Source: Palsa-1400 sp036501625 (GTDB lineage Bacteria > Verrucomicrobiota > Verrucomicrobiia > Limisphaerales > Palsa-1400). From it: a stretch of 64,000 nt of DNA. This document shows, one piece after another, positions 33,256-41,687 of the stretch (within the stretch, counting starts at the first letter, position 1; each line of letters begins with the position of its first letter). The DNA lies in the NCBI GenBank assembly GCA_036501625.1, contig DASXZY010000079.1:62001-126000 (forward strand), read 5' to 3'. The position numbers and the translations under genes are program-made. Under the pieces are notes generated by a model. That model was not told where the DNA came from. It made no database searches and saw only the letters and a list, made by a program, of their open reading frames with translations.

Positions 33256-33703
33256 GCGCAACCAGGCGGAAGAATAATCTTCCAGTCGAGTTTGAAATCG
33301 TCACGCTTTCCACGCCGGCATTGGTGGACACTGTCAATGTGCTGGCGACCCAATTTCCTGTCGCCAACTTTGCATTTTGCTGCAATGTAAAGCCTGGCGT
33401 CGCGGGCCATGACACGATGACCGTGTTGTTTGAATGTGTGACAGACAGCGCGGGCGCGTTGGGCGTTTGCACGGCGGACACCATGCCCCAAAAGCCGCCG
33501 GTCAAGGTAAATAAGCCGTTGGAGAGCGTCCCGCTCGCGTCGTGCTGGCCAAGAGTTCCGTTCAGCAAAAAGCCCCCATTGGAACTCGTGCCGCCGCCGC
33601 CGGCGATTTTATACCACGGAAGCGAATAAGGCTGCGCCTGAGCGCCCGGCGTCAACAAGGCTAGCAATCCGGCAAACAGCAGTAACTTTTTTATGGCGAT
33701 CAT
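33242..33703 (-). CDS. Small secreted protein with shared C-terminal module
   Basis: 153 residues from the ATG at 33703, which begins a signal peptide (KKLLLFAGLLALLTPGAQAQ); the frame stays open upstream into the protease gene. The mature N-terminal part (YKIAGGGGTSSNGGFLLNGT; GLFTLTGGFWG) is a motif seen in many Verrucomicrobia secreted proteins. The rest (SWPATPGFTLQQNAKLATGN ... GRLFFRLV) is a copy of the C-terminal module also present in three other secreted proteins here. It lies 4 bp downstream of the second S53 protease gene, so the two are likely cotranscribed. The function is unknown. Confidence 0.75.
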   Translation of the reverse strand: MIAIKKLLLFAGLLALLTPGAQAQPYSLPWYKIAGGGGTSSNGGFLLNGTLGQHDASGTLSNGLFTLTGGFWGMVSAVQTPNAPALSVTHSNNTVIVSWPATPGFTLQQNAKLATGNWVASTLTVSTNAGVESVTISNSTGRLFFRLVAPIAP

Positions 33704-33707
33704 AAAT

Positions 33708-35627
33708 TTAGTGTTTCCCAATCGTGGCGGCTCCATCGTTGACATTGATGTCCATTGCTTTCTTGATCGTCATGGTTTCTGAACTGGTGCCGGCTGTTTT
33801 AATAATGATTGTTCCTCCATAAGTCACGGCACTGACCCCCTGCGCGAGTGTTTTGTATGGCTTCGCATAGGTTCCGGCGCTGATCTGCCCCTGGTAATGG
33901 AAATCCACAAAGACAGGGCCTGTGAAATCCATGAGCGTGTTGATGAGATTCGTTCCGGCACATGAGCCCCATCCTGTGCAAAGGTCATAGCCGGCCGCGG
34001 CAGTATACAAACCGTCACTGCTCGTTCCTGCCTTGGTGTCGTTCCAGGAGTTATTGCCCGCGGTAATATCGTGGAAGCAGGCGGAGTAAGCGGAGCTTTG
34101 GGCGATATTGTAAATGGCGGGCAAAAGAAAGCCCACAGGCGGTTTTCCATCGTCGGCCGCCTGTTCGTTCATCAGGGCGGCGATGCCTGCCCAAAGGGGA
34201 GCCGAGATGCTGGTGCCGACATATCCGCCAACCTGTCCGGTCTCGACATACTTGCCGCTCGAATTGGTGCCCGTAACGACGCCCTCAATGTCTCGAGCCA
34301 CCAGCGCGACATCGGGCACGTTTCTGAACTGAGTGGAGCCGTGATTCAAAGCCATGCTGACCGGTTGCTGGTAGTCTGGGATCGGCACGTCCGTCAGAAT
34401 GCCGCCGGCGGTGGCAAAGTAGGCATAGTTGGTTCCGGGAACGTCATGCCACACATTTTCGGCAATCCACTTGGCGCCGTTGTTGGTCATGAATAATTCC
34501 GTTCCTCCCACCGCGACCATGTAAACCAGCGACCCGGCTGTGTTCCCGTCCATGCCATTTTGATAAGCTCCGTTGTCGCCAAGCGCGTAAAAAAATGATT
34601 GCCCCTGCAGCGCAAGCTCCAGAAGTCCCTGCACAATATCCGTGTCATTCTCGATGCCCCATGAGCAACTGATTTGGCTGGGGAGCAATTCCCCCTGCGT
34701 TGGCGAAGCCATTTCGTTAATGATGGTCGCGTCGTTGCCGGAGCCGTTCGGCTCCTCATAGACATTGATCGCGGCCAAATTGGGCGCCATCGCCACGGCG
34801 CTCTGGATGTCAACACAAACTTCGTCATTGCCGGAGCCGGGGGCGAGCGAATTAAGAATGTTGTACAGCGGCACCGCGTTCCGCCCGGCCAGCGATTCAT
34901 ACTTCGTGATGTCGCCCGGCGTGTAACCGTCGAGTTCAAACAAGCCCAGCGCCTGGCCGGCGCCTTTGAGCGTCGTTCCCGGCACATACGCGTGCCGGTA
35001 ATCGCTCCCGACATAAAGGCCGTTGACGCCGGACCCGTCTTGCGCGTGCGGTCCTGCCGTTTTATCGAGCGGAACCGAATGGCCTTGCGGCCGCGGGATG
35101 AGGTAATTATCCATGCCCTGGATATAAAGGACCGACAGCCCCGATGTGACCGTGGGATCCGTGTCCGGGGCAAAGAATTGCCGTTTCTCGGCGGGATGTT
35201 GATACCAGCCCAGGTGAACTTGAAACGCATTCTCAATATCCGCCACAGTCCCCACGACATTTACCAGCGCGCGGTTGCCGAATTCACGCTTAATTGTCAA
35301 ATGATTCGATCGCGCGAACGCCTTGACCTTTTCATAATCCTCTGCGGTTGGCCCGAATTGCTCCGCGAACTGCACGGGTGTCAGATACTGGTGGAATTTT
35401 GCGCCGCGCGCGTCGTAAACGTCGTGCAGCAGGTTTGTCATCGCCGGGCGGTTGCGCAGCGGCAGGCCAATCGCAAGTTCCAACCGGTTCGTTCCTGGGA
35501 GGCGGCTCAACACCTGTCTTCGCGCTTCCAGTGGAGCATGCGACTTGATGGCGAGTCTGTCGGCAGCGTGCGTTTTCGCCGCAAACACCGCCAGGCCTAA
35601 AAGGAGCGTATGGCTCGTGAGTTTCAT
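33708..35627 (-). CDS. Secreted S53 (kumamolisin-type) protease
   Basis: 639 residues. Signal peptide (LLLGLAVFAAKTHAA), pro-kumamolisin domain (LTPVQFAEQFGPTAEDYEKV), then the S53 catalytic domain. Catalytic residues are present: Glu269 and Asp273 in NDEVCVDIQS, oxyanion Asp in FFYALGDNGAY, and Ser473 in VGTSISAPLWAG. A Ca-site region HDITAGNNSW ... GYDLCTGWGSC follows. The tail is only about 60 residues, with none of the repeats of the larger S53 protein at 15279-20483. The ATG is preceded by GAAGG. It sits between the YadA-head-like gene and a small secreted protein on the same strand, suggesting a surface or extracellular set. Confidence 0.92.
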   Translation of the reverse strand: MKLTSHTLLLGLAVFAAKTHAADRLAIKSHAPLEARRQVLSRLPGTNRLELAIGLPLRNRPAMTNLLHDVYDARGAKFHQYLTPVQFAEQFGPTAEDYEKVKAFARSNHLTIKREFGNRALVNVVGTVADIENAFQVHLGWYQHPAEKRQFFAPDTDPTVTSGLSVLYIQGMDNYLIPRPQGHSVPLDKTAGPHAQDGSGVNGLYVGSDYRHAYVPGTTLKGAGQALGLFELDGYTPGDITKYESLAGRNAVPLYNILNSLAPGSGNDEVCVDIQSAVAMAPNLAAINVYEEPNGSGNDATIINEMASPTQGELLPSQISCSWGIENDTDIVQGLLELALQGQSFFYALGDNGAYQNGMDGNTAGSLVYMVAVGGTELFMTNNGAKWIAENVWHDVPGTNYAYFATAGGILTDVPIPDYQQPVSMALNHGSTQFRNVPDVALVARDIEGVVTGTNSSGKYVETGQVGGYVGTSISAPLWAGIAALMNEQAADDGKPPVGFLLPAIYNIAQSSAYSACFHDITAGNNSWNDTKAGTSSDGLYTAAAGYDLCTGWGSCAGTNLINTLMDFTGPVFVDFHYQGQISAGTYAKPYKTLAQGVSAVTYGGTIIIKTAGTSSETMTIKKAMDINVNDGAATIGKH

Positions 35628-35646
35628 GGGCGGCCTTCGTTTTTGG

Positions 35647-37890
35647 TTATTGGAGAGTGACGAGCACCAGCACCATGCCCTTGCCTTCGCTCAAGCTGGT
35701 CATCGCTTTGCCCAGAATCGCCCCCTGGGCGCGGACGTGATCGGTCACTTTCATCGCGCGGCCCGGTTCGCTGGAAGTCGTCAGCATATCGCCGGGATGA
35801 ATGGCGCCGTTGGAAGCATCGGCCTGGACATAGACACGTCCGGACAGCGCCACGTTGTGGCCGCCCGCCAGCAATCCCTGCTGCTGCATTTGGATGCCGG
35901 GGTGGACGCCATTGGCGCCGCTGAGCACCCCCGCGACGTGAGAATCGTAAGCCTGGCCGCTGACCTTCAACTGCCCTGGATGATCTTCGTCGATGATCAT
36001 GACCGTGCCTTCGACCGCTTGCGGCCCATTTTCAGTGATGGCAAATGGCTCCGCCAAATCCGAACCGCCGGTGATGGTGAGAGTTCCGCAAGTAACGTTG
36101 CCATTGAAGATGCCCGAAGGGGCAATAATCGCGCCGCCGCAGAGAAGGCCGGTTCCGGCGATCATCGGCCCCGTTGAGGAAACAACCTCCCCCGACACGC
36201 CTCCACTGCATCCAAAGTCGCCATTGTTCGTGATGCCGTCGCAACTGACCAATCCCACCAGGAAAGTCTTGGTCTGGCCGCTGCCAATGCGAATTACGTC
36301 AGATTCGCTGGAGGCGCCTGCGTTGGCGATATAGACATTGTTGGAGCCGGTAACGAGGCTGTGGCCCGCGTAATAGCCGACGCCGATGTTGCCGTCGCCG
36401 GCGGTCATTAGCTGAAAGGCATAAGTGCCGATGGCTGTGTTCGCGCTGCCGGTCGTGATGGCTTGGAAATCCGACACGCCCATGGCAACGTTATCCACAC
36501 CGGTCGTATCCGCCTGAAGCGCCTGGTAGCCAGAGGCAGTGTTGTTGTAGCCGGAAGTCAGATTGAGAAGAACGCTGCCGCCCGTTCCAGTATTGCCGCC
36601 GCCCGTGATTGTGTATCCTCCTCCCAAAGCGGAAGCCCCGACGGCCGTATTGCCCTGGGCCGTGCTATTCCCATCCAACGCCGCGTAGCCGACGGCGGTG
36701 TTGTTGGCGCCAGATGTATTGTTCGCCAAGGCGGAAGTGCCAATGCCAGTATTGTAAGAGGCTGTCGTTTGCTCCAGCGCCAGCGCGCCGACCGCCGTAT
36801 TGCCGGTGCCAGTGACATTCCCCGTCAGGGCCACCCAGCCAACGGCCGTATTTTCGCCGCCGGTTGTGTTTGCCATGAGCGAGTCGAACCCGACCGCCGT
36901 ATTCCCGCCGGTGCCAAAGAAACCGCCTCCGGTGTTGTCGTTCATGAGCGCTTGGTAGCCAATGGCGACTTCCGCGTTGTCGTTAGGGGTGTTTTTGAGG
37001 GCGAAGGCGCCCACCGCGACGTTGTAAAGCCCGTTTGTGTTGGCGTAGAGCGCACTAAATCCAACGCCCACGTTGGCGCCGCCTGTTCTATTGGAGAACT
37101 CCGCGCTTAGGCCGACAGCGGTATTGCTGCTGCCAGTGGTGTTCAATTCCATGGCGGTTGCGCCATAGGCGGTGTTAAAGAAGCCGGTTGTATTGTTAAA
37201 GAGCGCGTCCGGGCCGGTGCCTGTATTTTCGTAGCCGGTCGTATTGTTGAGAAGCGCTCCGGAGCCTAAGGCCGTGATGTAAGAGCCGGGGGCGCCTATA
37301 TTGCCCGCATTGGGTCCTGCAAAAAAGTCACCCTTGTTATCCGCGTAGATGAGCGAATTGTTTCCCTGGTTAATGCCGCCCGGGTCCGGCACCGACAGGT
37401 TGCCGCTGACGGTCAGATTGTTCAACGTCACACCGCTTTCGGTGTTGGTGAGCACGCCGGCCGGCAATTGCGACGCCGTTATGGAGCCAAGCACATTTTC
37501 CGCTGTGATGGAATACGGCGTGGGCGTCAACTGCTGGCGCGGGCTTAACGTCGTGAAAGAGCCGTTGCCGTTGGTGCGCACTTTAACCTGCATCCAATAA
37601 GTCGTGCCGTCGTACTGGGAGCCGAAATCCACAATCGTCATAAACGCGCCATTGGTCACCCCCAGATTGGGAGCGCCGGCGGTGCTGCCAATCTGGCTGC
37701 CGCTGGTCGCGACGTTGAATAATTGAAATTGAAAGTCATAAATGCCATTCGCGGGATTGCCGGCGCTTTCCAGATACCCCTGGTATGTAAAGGCCGTGCC
37801 CTGCGCGTAGGCCGAGGAATAATGGGAGTTCACGATTTGGGGCGCCAGCACAGCGAGCGCCGCGATGGCATGGTTTAGCTTGCTTTTCAT
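35647..37890 (-). CDS. Large secreted protein with YadA-head-like repeats
   Basis: 747 residues from the ATG at 37890 (an upstream GTG at 37899 is possible). A signal peptide (AIAALAVLAPQIVNS) precedes a beta domain found in many PVC surface proteins (FTYQGYLESAGNPANGIYDF). From about residue 205 to 520 the sequence is built of short repeats of the type NTAVG-x-x-AL-x-x-NTTG, as in trimeric autotransporter heads, which form left-handed beta-rolls. The C-terminal about 180 residues contain GGSDLAEPF and a beta-rich segment; no YadA-type membrane anchor is visible. It may be a trimeric fibre, but the anchoring route is unknown. It is the first gene of a three-gene minus-strand unit with the S53 protease. 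Confidence 0.82.
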   Translation of the reverse strand: MKSKLNHAIAALAVLAPQIVNSHYSSAYAQGTAFTYQGYLESAGNPANGIYDFQFQLFNVATSGSQIGSTAGAPNLGVTNGAFMTIVDFGSQYDGTTYWMQVKVRTNGNGSFTTLSPRQQLTPTPYSITAENVLGSITASQLPAGVLTNTESGVTLNNLTVSGNLSVPDPGGINQGNNSLIYADNKGDFFAGPNAGNIGAPGSYITALGSGALLNNTTGYENTGTGPDALFNNTTGFFNTAYGATAMELNTTGSSNTAVGLSAEFSNRTGGANVGVGFSALYANTNGLYNVAVGAFALKNTPNDNAEVAIGYQALMNDNTGGGFFGTGGNTAVGFDSLMANTTGGENTAVGWVALTGNVTGTGNTAVGALALEQTTASYNTGIGTSALANNTSGANNTAVGYAALDGNSTAQGNTAVGASALGGGYTITGGGNTGTGGSVLLNLTSGYNNTASGYQALQADTTGVDNVAMGVSDFQAITTGSANTAIGTYAFQLMTAGDGNIGVGYYAGHSLVTGSNNVYIANAGASSESDVIRIGSGQTKTFLVGLVSCDGITNNGDFGCSGGVSGEVVSSTGPMIAGTGLLCGGAIIAPSGIFNGNVTCGTLTITGGSDLAEPFAITENGPQAVEGTVMIIDEDHPGQLKVSGQAYDSHVAGVLSGANGVHPGIQMQQQGLLAGGHNVALSGRVYVQADASNGAIHPGDMLTTSSEPGRAMKVTDHVRAQGAILGKAMTSLSEGKGMVLVLVTLQ
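36330..37280 (-). repeat. Short tandem repeats encoding YadA-head-like units
   Basis: About a dozen degenerate units of 24-33 codons around the motif NTAVG..AL..NTTG. The repeats vary in length and sequence, so they reflect protein structure rather than recent DNA duplication. There are no conserved repeat/spacer boundaries of CRISPR type. Confidence 0.75.
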
Positions 37891-37999
37891 AGTTTCCACA
37901 ATGATTGTTCAGAACTTCGCGCCCGTCATCCATGCGAGCGCATCGGTTCTGCCTATCTAAGAAGAAACGAGCAGGGCGGATTACAACTTATCCGCAAAA

Positions 38000-38770
38000 T
38001 CAACCCGGCTGGACTTCCGCGAGGACGACTTCGATGCCCCGTTCCCGCAAGGCCCTCACCAGATCATCTGGCGCGCCCTGGTCGGTGACAATCGTGTGAA
38101 CGCGCTCCAATCCGCATAGCGCGGAGACCGAGCGACGCCCCAGCTTCGTGCTGTCAAAGCAAAAAATCACCCGTTGAGCCGCGCGGATCATGGCCAGTTG
38201 AATTTCAACAAGAAGCCCGTGGGAATTGGTGATGCCATCCAGCGTGATTCCGCCGGCGCTCATCACCGCCGTGTCCGCGTGGATTTTGGAAAACGCCTCT
38301 GCCGCCAACGGCCCCACCAGCACGCCCAGGCGGGGGTAAATAACGCCGCCGGAAAGTATCAATTCGATGCGGTTATTGGGCGCGAATAAATTGGCCACCG
38401 GCAAGGAATTGGTAATGATCTGCGGCGTCCTGGCTTCGAGGTGCTTGGCCACGTGATAAGCCGTGGTGCCCGCATCAATGATGATGGTTTGGTTGGGCCG
38501 GATAAGCTCCGCGCAAGCCCTGCCAATGGCTTCCTTTTCCTTGAGTTGGTGCGTATCCCGCGCGCTGAACGCGAACTCGTCCGAGTGCGGGTTAACAAGG
38601 CGCGCCCCGCCATGCATGCGGCGGAAAAGCCCGGTCGCCTCCAGTGCCGTGATGTCCCGCCGTACGGTCGAAATGGACGCGCTAACTTCCCGCGCCAATT
38701 CCTCCAGCGAGGCGAATTCCCCCCGCATAAGGTAGTCCTGGATACGTTTTTGACGCATTTCCGGCTGCAT
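38000..38770 (-). CDS. DeoR/GlpR-family transcriptional regulator of the microcompartment locus
   Basis: 256 residues from the ATG at 38770; the frame stays open to 38902 but the extra N-terminus has no family match and overlaps pduL. The N-terminal winged helix-turn-helix (RQKRIQDYLMRGEFASLEEL, SASISTVRRDITALEATGLF) is typical DeoR. The C-terminal DeoRC sugar-phosphate sensor shows IIIDAGTTAYHVAKHLE, ITNSLPVANLF and VIFCFDSTKLGRRSVSAL. Such regulators are usually repressors released by a phosphorylated sugar. It is divergent from pduL with an 85-bp shared intergenic region, and PVC microcompartment loci usually carry a DeoR gene, so it most likely controls the operon. Confidence 0.9.
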   Translation of the reverse strand: MQPEMRQKRIQDYLMRGEFASLEELAREVSASISTVRRDITALEATGLFRRMHGGARLVNPHSDEFAFSARDTHQLKEKEAIGRACAELIRPNQTIIIDAGTTAYHVAKHLEARTPQIITNSLPVANLFAPNNRIELILSGGVIYPRLGVLVGPLAAEAFSKIHADTAVMSAGGITLDGITNSHGLLVEIQLAMIRAAQRVIFCFDSTKLGRRSVSALCGLERVHTIVTDQGAPDDLVRALRERGIEVVLAEVQPG

Positions 38771-38855
38771 TTGATAGATTTTGGAAGATTCTGAAACATT
38801 TTGCAAGAAATATATTGACGAATATGGCGTTTTTTGCAAAATATACTGCAACAAG
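38771..38855 (+). promoter_or_regulatory. Divergent promoter/operator region between the DeoR gene and pduL
   Basis: AT-rich intergenic sequence with two copies of TTTTGCAA followed by an A/T-rich tail, at 38799-38806 and 38832-38839, 33 bp apart (about three helical turns, same DNA face). TTGACG at 38815-38820 could be a -35 box for pduL, with AAAATA 17 bp on as a weak -10; the second repeat overlaps this -10. The first repeat lies just upstream of the -35 box. The arrangement suits cooperative repressor binding, but is inferred from sequence alone. No ribosome-binding site is evident before pduL. Confidence 0.5.
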
Positions 38856-39533
38856 ATGGTCGCCATTGCCAATAGTCCGCATCGGGCCGTGATTGAACAC
38901 AACGTGCGAAAGGTTGTGTATCAACGGCTTGGAAAGACCTTGCCGCGCCTCGCGACGGCCCCGAACCCGCTGGTCGTCAATGTCAGCGCCCGTCACTGCC
39001 ATCTAACGCCGGACGCGGTGGAAGTCCTCTTCGGCAAAGGCCACACGCTGACCCCGTACAAATGGCTCTATCAGGAAGGCCAATTCGCTGCCAAAGAGAC
39101 CGTCACACTCATCGGACCGCGCAGCCGGGTCATCTCGAACCTGCGCATTCTCGGGCCGTGCCGCAATTTCAACCAAGTGGAACTGGCCTACACCGATTCC
39201 ATCGCGTTGGGCTTCGACATCCCGCTGCGGATTTCCGGCGACATCAAAGGGACGGCGGGCGGCATGTTAATGGGGCCGGAGGGGTTCCTGGAAATGCCGG
39301 AGGGAATCATCCGCGCCATGCGCCACGTTCATATGAACGCAACGGACGCGCAATTTTACGGCGTCGAAGCCGGCGGCCATATGCAATTGAAAATCGGCGG
39401 GCCATGCGGGCTGGCGCTCGACAAAATGCTGGTGCGCGTGGACCCCAGTTTCAAGCTGGAGGTTCATATTGACACGGACGAAGGCAACGCCTGCAATTTA
39501 CAGCCCGACACCCCGTGCGAACTAATCTCATAA
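38856..39533 (+). CDS. pduL: PduL-type phosphotransacylase of the microcompartment
   Basis: 225 residues from the ATG at 38856. All zinc-site histidines of the PduL family are present: His47 and His49 in SARHCHLTPD, His157 and His159 in RHVHMN, and His204 in KLEVHIDTD. PduL exchanges CoA for phosphate on acyl-CoA, giving acyl-phosphate and free CoA. Here the expected substrate is lactyl-CoA (or propionyl-CoA), with the kinase gene three genes downstream. The first about 25 residues before the catalytic fold (HRAVIEHNVRKVVYQRLG) form a likely amphipathic helix and may be an encapsulation peptide. First gene of the operon; 39 bp before the first shell gene. Confidence 0.93.
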   Translation: MVAIANSPHRAVIEHNVRKVVYQRLGKTLPRLATAPNPLVVNVSARHCHLTPDAVEVLFGKGHTLTPYKWLYQEGQFAAKETVTLIGPRSRVISNLRILGPCRNFNQVELAYTDSIALGFDIPLRISGDIKGTAGGMLMGPEGFLEMPEGIIRAMRHVHMNATDAQFYGVEAGGHMQLKIGGPCGLALDKMLVRVDPSFKLEVHIDTDEGNACNLQPDTPCELIS

Positions 39534-39572
39534 GCGAACAAATTCATAATCATCAACAACAGGAGAAAAGAA

Positions 39573-39860
39573 ATGAGTCAAGAAGCGATAGGCATGATTG
39601 AAACCAAGGGCTACGTCGGCAGCGTCGAGGCCAGCGATGCCATGGTCAAGGCGGCCAACGTCACCTTGGTCAAGACGATTTCCATCGGCGGAGGTTTGAT
39701 CACCGTCCTGGCCGCCGGCGACATCGGCAGCGTCAAGGCGGCCGTCGATGCCGGCTCCAAAGCCGCCGGAAAAGTCGGCGAACTTGTCGGCTCGCACATT
39801 TTGGCCCGGCCGCACGAAGACCTGATGAAAGTTTTCATTGGCGAAGCCGCGAAGAAGTAA
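39573..39860 (+). CDS. BMC-H microcompartment shell hexamer protein 1
   Basis: 95 residues, one BMC (Pfam00936) domain: EAIGMIETKGYVGSVEASDA, then VKAAVDAGSKAAGKVGEL and SHILARPHEDL. The pore loop reads SIGGG, differing from the two other BMC-H paralogues. It forms hexagonal tiles of the shell facets. A strong Shine-Dalgarno (AGGAG at 39561-39565) precedes the ATG, one of the best ribosome-binding sites in the window, consistent with the high level needed for the main shell protein. PduA-like in length, so likely a major facet component. Confidence 0.95.
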   Translation: MSQEAIGMIETKGYVGSVEASDAMVKAANVTLVKTISIGGGLITVLAAGDIGSVKAAVDAGSKAAGKVGELVGSHILARPHEDLMKVFIGEAAKK

Positions 39861-39881
39861 ACCCTCCACCATTTTATATCT

Positions 39882-40160
39882 ATGGCACAACAAGCAATCG
39901 GCATGATCGAAACAAAGGGCCTCTGCGCGCTCCTGGAAGCGGCGGATTCCGCCCTCAAGGCTGCCAACGTCCAATTCGTCGGCTGGGAGAAAGTCGGCAG
40001 CGGATACGTGACCGCCTTTTTCCGCGGCGACGTCGCGGCCGTCAAAGCCGCCACTGACGCGGGTGCCGCCGCCGCCGCGCAAGTCGGCAGCGTCGTCGGC
40101 GTGCAAGTTATTCCGCGTCCGCACGAGGGGCTTTCCGGCCTCGGCAAGTGGCTGCAATAA
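39882..40160 (+). CDS. BMC-H microcompartment shell hexamer protein 2
   Basis: 92 residues. A single BMC domain starts QAIGMIETKGLCALLEAADS and ends with VQVIPRPHEGL. The pore loop KVGSG is the canonical PduA-type GSG. It is 21 bp downstream of shell protein 1 and clearly paralogous to it. The pair corresponds to the two BMC-H genes described for PVC loci. Together they would set the permeability of the facets for sugar phosphates and small aldehydes. Confidence 0.94.
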   Translation: MAQQAIGMIETKGLCALLEAADSALKAANVQFVGWEKVGSGYVTAFFRGDVAAVKAATDAGAAAAAQVGSVVGVQVIPRPHEGLSGLGKWLQ

Positions 40161-40187
40161 ATTGAGGATAAGCTCTAAGTTGCGCGG

Positions 40188-41372
40188 ATGAAAATCCTCG
40201 TCGCCAACCTGGGATCGACCTCCCTGAAGTACCGCCTTTTCGATTTTTCCGGAGGCCAGGAACGTTTGTTGACACGGGGCGGCCAGGAGCGCGTGGCCGA
40301 TCACGCGCAAGCCATCGAGTCGTGCCTCGGCGAGCTTCGCCAGGGCGGCTGGATTGCCAGTGAAAAGGACCTGGCGGCTGTTGGCTTCAAGACCATCATG
40401 GCCCGCGGCGTCAACGGCTGCGTCCGTCTTGATGAATCCGTCACGCGCGCGATGGAGGAATACAACGCCGTCGCTCCCGCGCACAATCCGCCTTATATCG
40501 CCGGCATCCGCCTTTTCGCCAAACGCATGCCCAGCGTGCCGCTGATCGGCTTATTTGAGACTGCTTTTTACCAATGGGCGCCGGAGTCGGCCATGCGCTA
40601 CGCGGTGCCGGAATCCTGGCGCGAGGCGGGCGTCCGGCGCTGGGGGTTTCATGGCGCCAGCCATAAATTCATCGCCGAGCGCTCCGCGGAACTTCTCGGC
40701 CGCGAGGATGTGGCTCATCGGGTGCGTCAATTATATGTTGATGGCGGCCAGAGTCCCGTCCGCGAACCCGCCCTGCGCGTCGTCTCCTGCCATTTGGGCG
40801 GCAGTTCGTCGATCACGGGCATTCGCAACGGCGTGGCCGTCGGCACCAGCATGGGCCTCAGCCCGCAATCGGGACTGCCGCAGAACAATCGTGTCGGCGA
40901 TCTCGACCCCTTCGCCGTGCCGTTCATGATGCGCACCGCCGGCTTGTCGCTCGACGAAGCGGAACGGGTGCTGTGCAAGGAAGGCGGCTTGAAAGGACTT
41001 TCCGGCGGCGACAATGACATGCGCGATGTCGAATCCAAAGCCGGGCTTGGGAACGCCGCCGCCAAACTCGCGCTCGATGTCTATGTCCATCACGTGCGCC
41101 ATTGGATCGGCGCGTATTTGCTGGAACTCAATTCTCTTGACGCGCTCGTTTTCACGGCCGGCATTGGCGAGAACCGCTGCGGCGTGCGCGAGGCCGTCTG
41201 CCGCGATCTCAATCAGCTTGGCCTTATTCTTGACCCCAAACTCAATGCCCAAACCCAGGCCCGCGAAGCCGTCATCAGCGCGCCGGAATCGGCTGTCAAG
41301 ATCATGATCATTCCAACGAACGAAGAACTTGTCGTCGCCCGCGAGGTGCGCCGCTATTTGCAATCCCATTAA
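40188..41372 (+). CDS. Acetate/propionate kinase family protein
   Basis: 394 residues, the family length. Features: N-terminal phosphate loop NLGSTSLKYRLF, WGFHGASHKFIAER, CHLGGSSSITGIRNG, DLDPFAVPFMMR, SGGDNDMRD and VFTAGIGENRCGVREAV. It converts acyl-phosphate plus ADP to the acid plus ATP. With PduL and the CoA-acylating aldehyde dehydrogenase it completes conversion of an aldehyde to its acid with ATP gain, here probably lactate from lactaldehyde. No obvious encapsulation peptide is visible, so it may act on the outside of the shell. The N-terminal Asn-Ser-Gly of typical AckA reads Asn-Leu-Gly. Confidence 0.92.
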   Translation: MKILVANLGSTSLKYRLFDFSGGQERLLTRGGQERVADHAQAIESCLGELRQGGWIASEKDLAAVGFKTIMARGVNGCVRLDESVTRAMEEYNAVAPAHNPPYIAGIRLFAKRMPSVPLIGLFETAFYQWAPESAMRYAVPESWREAGVRRWGFHGASHKFIAERSAELLGREDVAHRVRQLYVDGGQSPVREPALRVVSCHLGGSSSITGIRNGVAVGTSMGLSPQSGLPQNNRVGDLDPFAVPFMMRTAGLSLDEAERVLCKEGGLKGLSGGDNDMRDVESKAGLGNAAAKLALDVYVHHVRHWIGAYLLELNSLDALVFTAGIGENRCGVREAVCRDLNQLGLILDPKLNAQTQAREAVISAPESAVKIMIIPTNEELVVAREVRRYLQSH

Positions 41373-41391
41373 CCCATAACGAAAGAAAATT

Positions 41392-41685
41392 ATGCCACAT
41401 CAAGCCATTGGACTTCTGGAAACGCGCGGGCTGATCGCCCTTGTCGAGGGGACTGACGCCATGCTGAAGTCGGCCAATGTCGAATTGGCCGGCCCCATGA
41501 TTCAAGTCGGCAACGCCCTCGTCACCGCCGTCGTGGTGGGCGACGTCGCCGCCGTCAAGGCCGCCACCGATGCCGGCGCGCAGGCCGTCAAAGCCAGCAA
41601 AGGCGAACTGGTCAGCGTGCATGTCATCGCCCGGCCCAATGCCGACGTCGATGCCGTTCTGCCGCGCAAACCGCAGGCCAAATAA
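41392..41685 (+). CDS. BMC-H microcompartment shell hexamer protein 3 (divergent)
   Basis: 97 residues, BMC domain: QAIGLLETRGLIALVEGTDA through SVHVIARPNADV. The pore loop reads QVGNA, lacking the Gly-Ser-Gly of copy 2, so the pore is probably of different size or polarity. It is separated from copies 1 and 2 by the kinase gene and is immediately followed (2 bp) by the first BMC-P gene. A third BMC-H is more than the two that I recall for the reference PVC loci. The C-terminus carries a short Lys/Pro-rich tail. Confidence 0.93.
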   Translation: MPHQAIGLLETRGLIALVEGTDAMLKSANVELAGPMIQVGNALVTAVVVGDVAAVKAATDAGAQAVKASKGELVSVHVIARPNADVDAVLPRKPQAK

Positions 41686-41687
41686 TT

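Noticed and set aside
36330..37280. CRISPR-like repeats
   Set aside because: The periodicity is of protein origin (variable 24-33-codon units inside an open frame) with no identical repeats or spacers.
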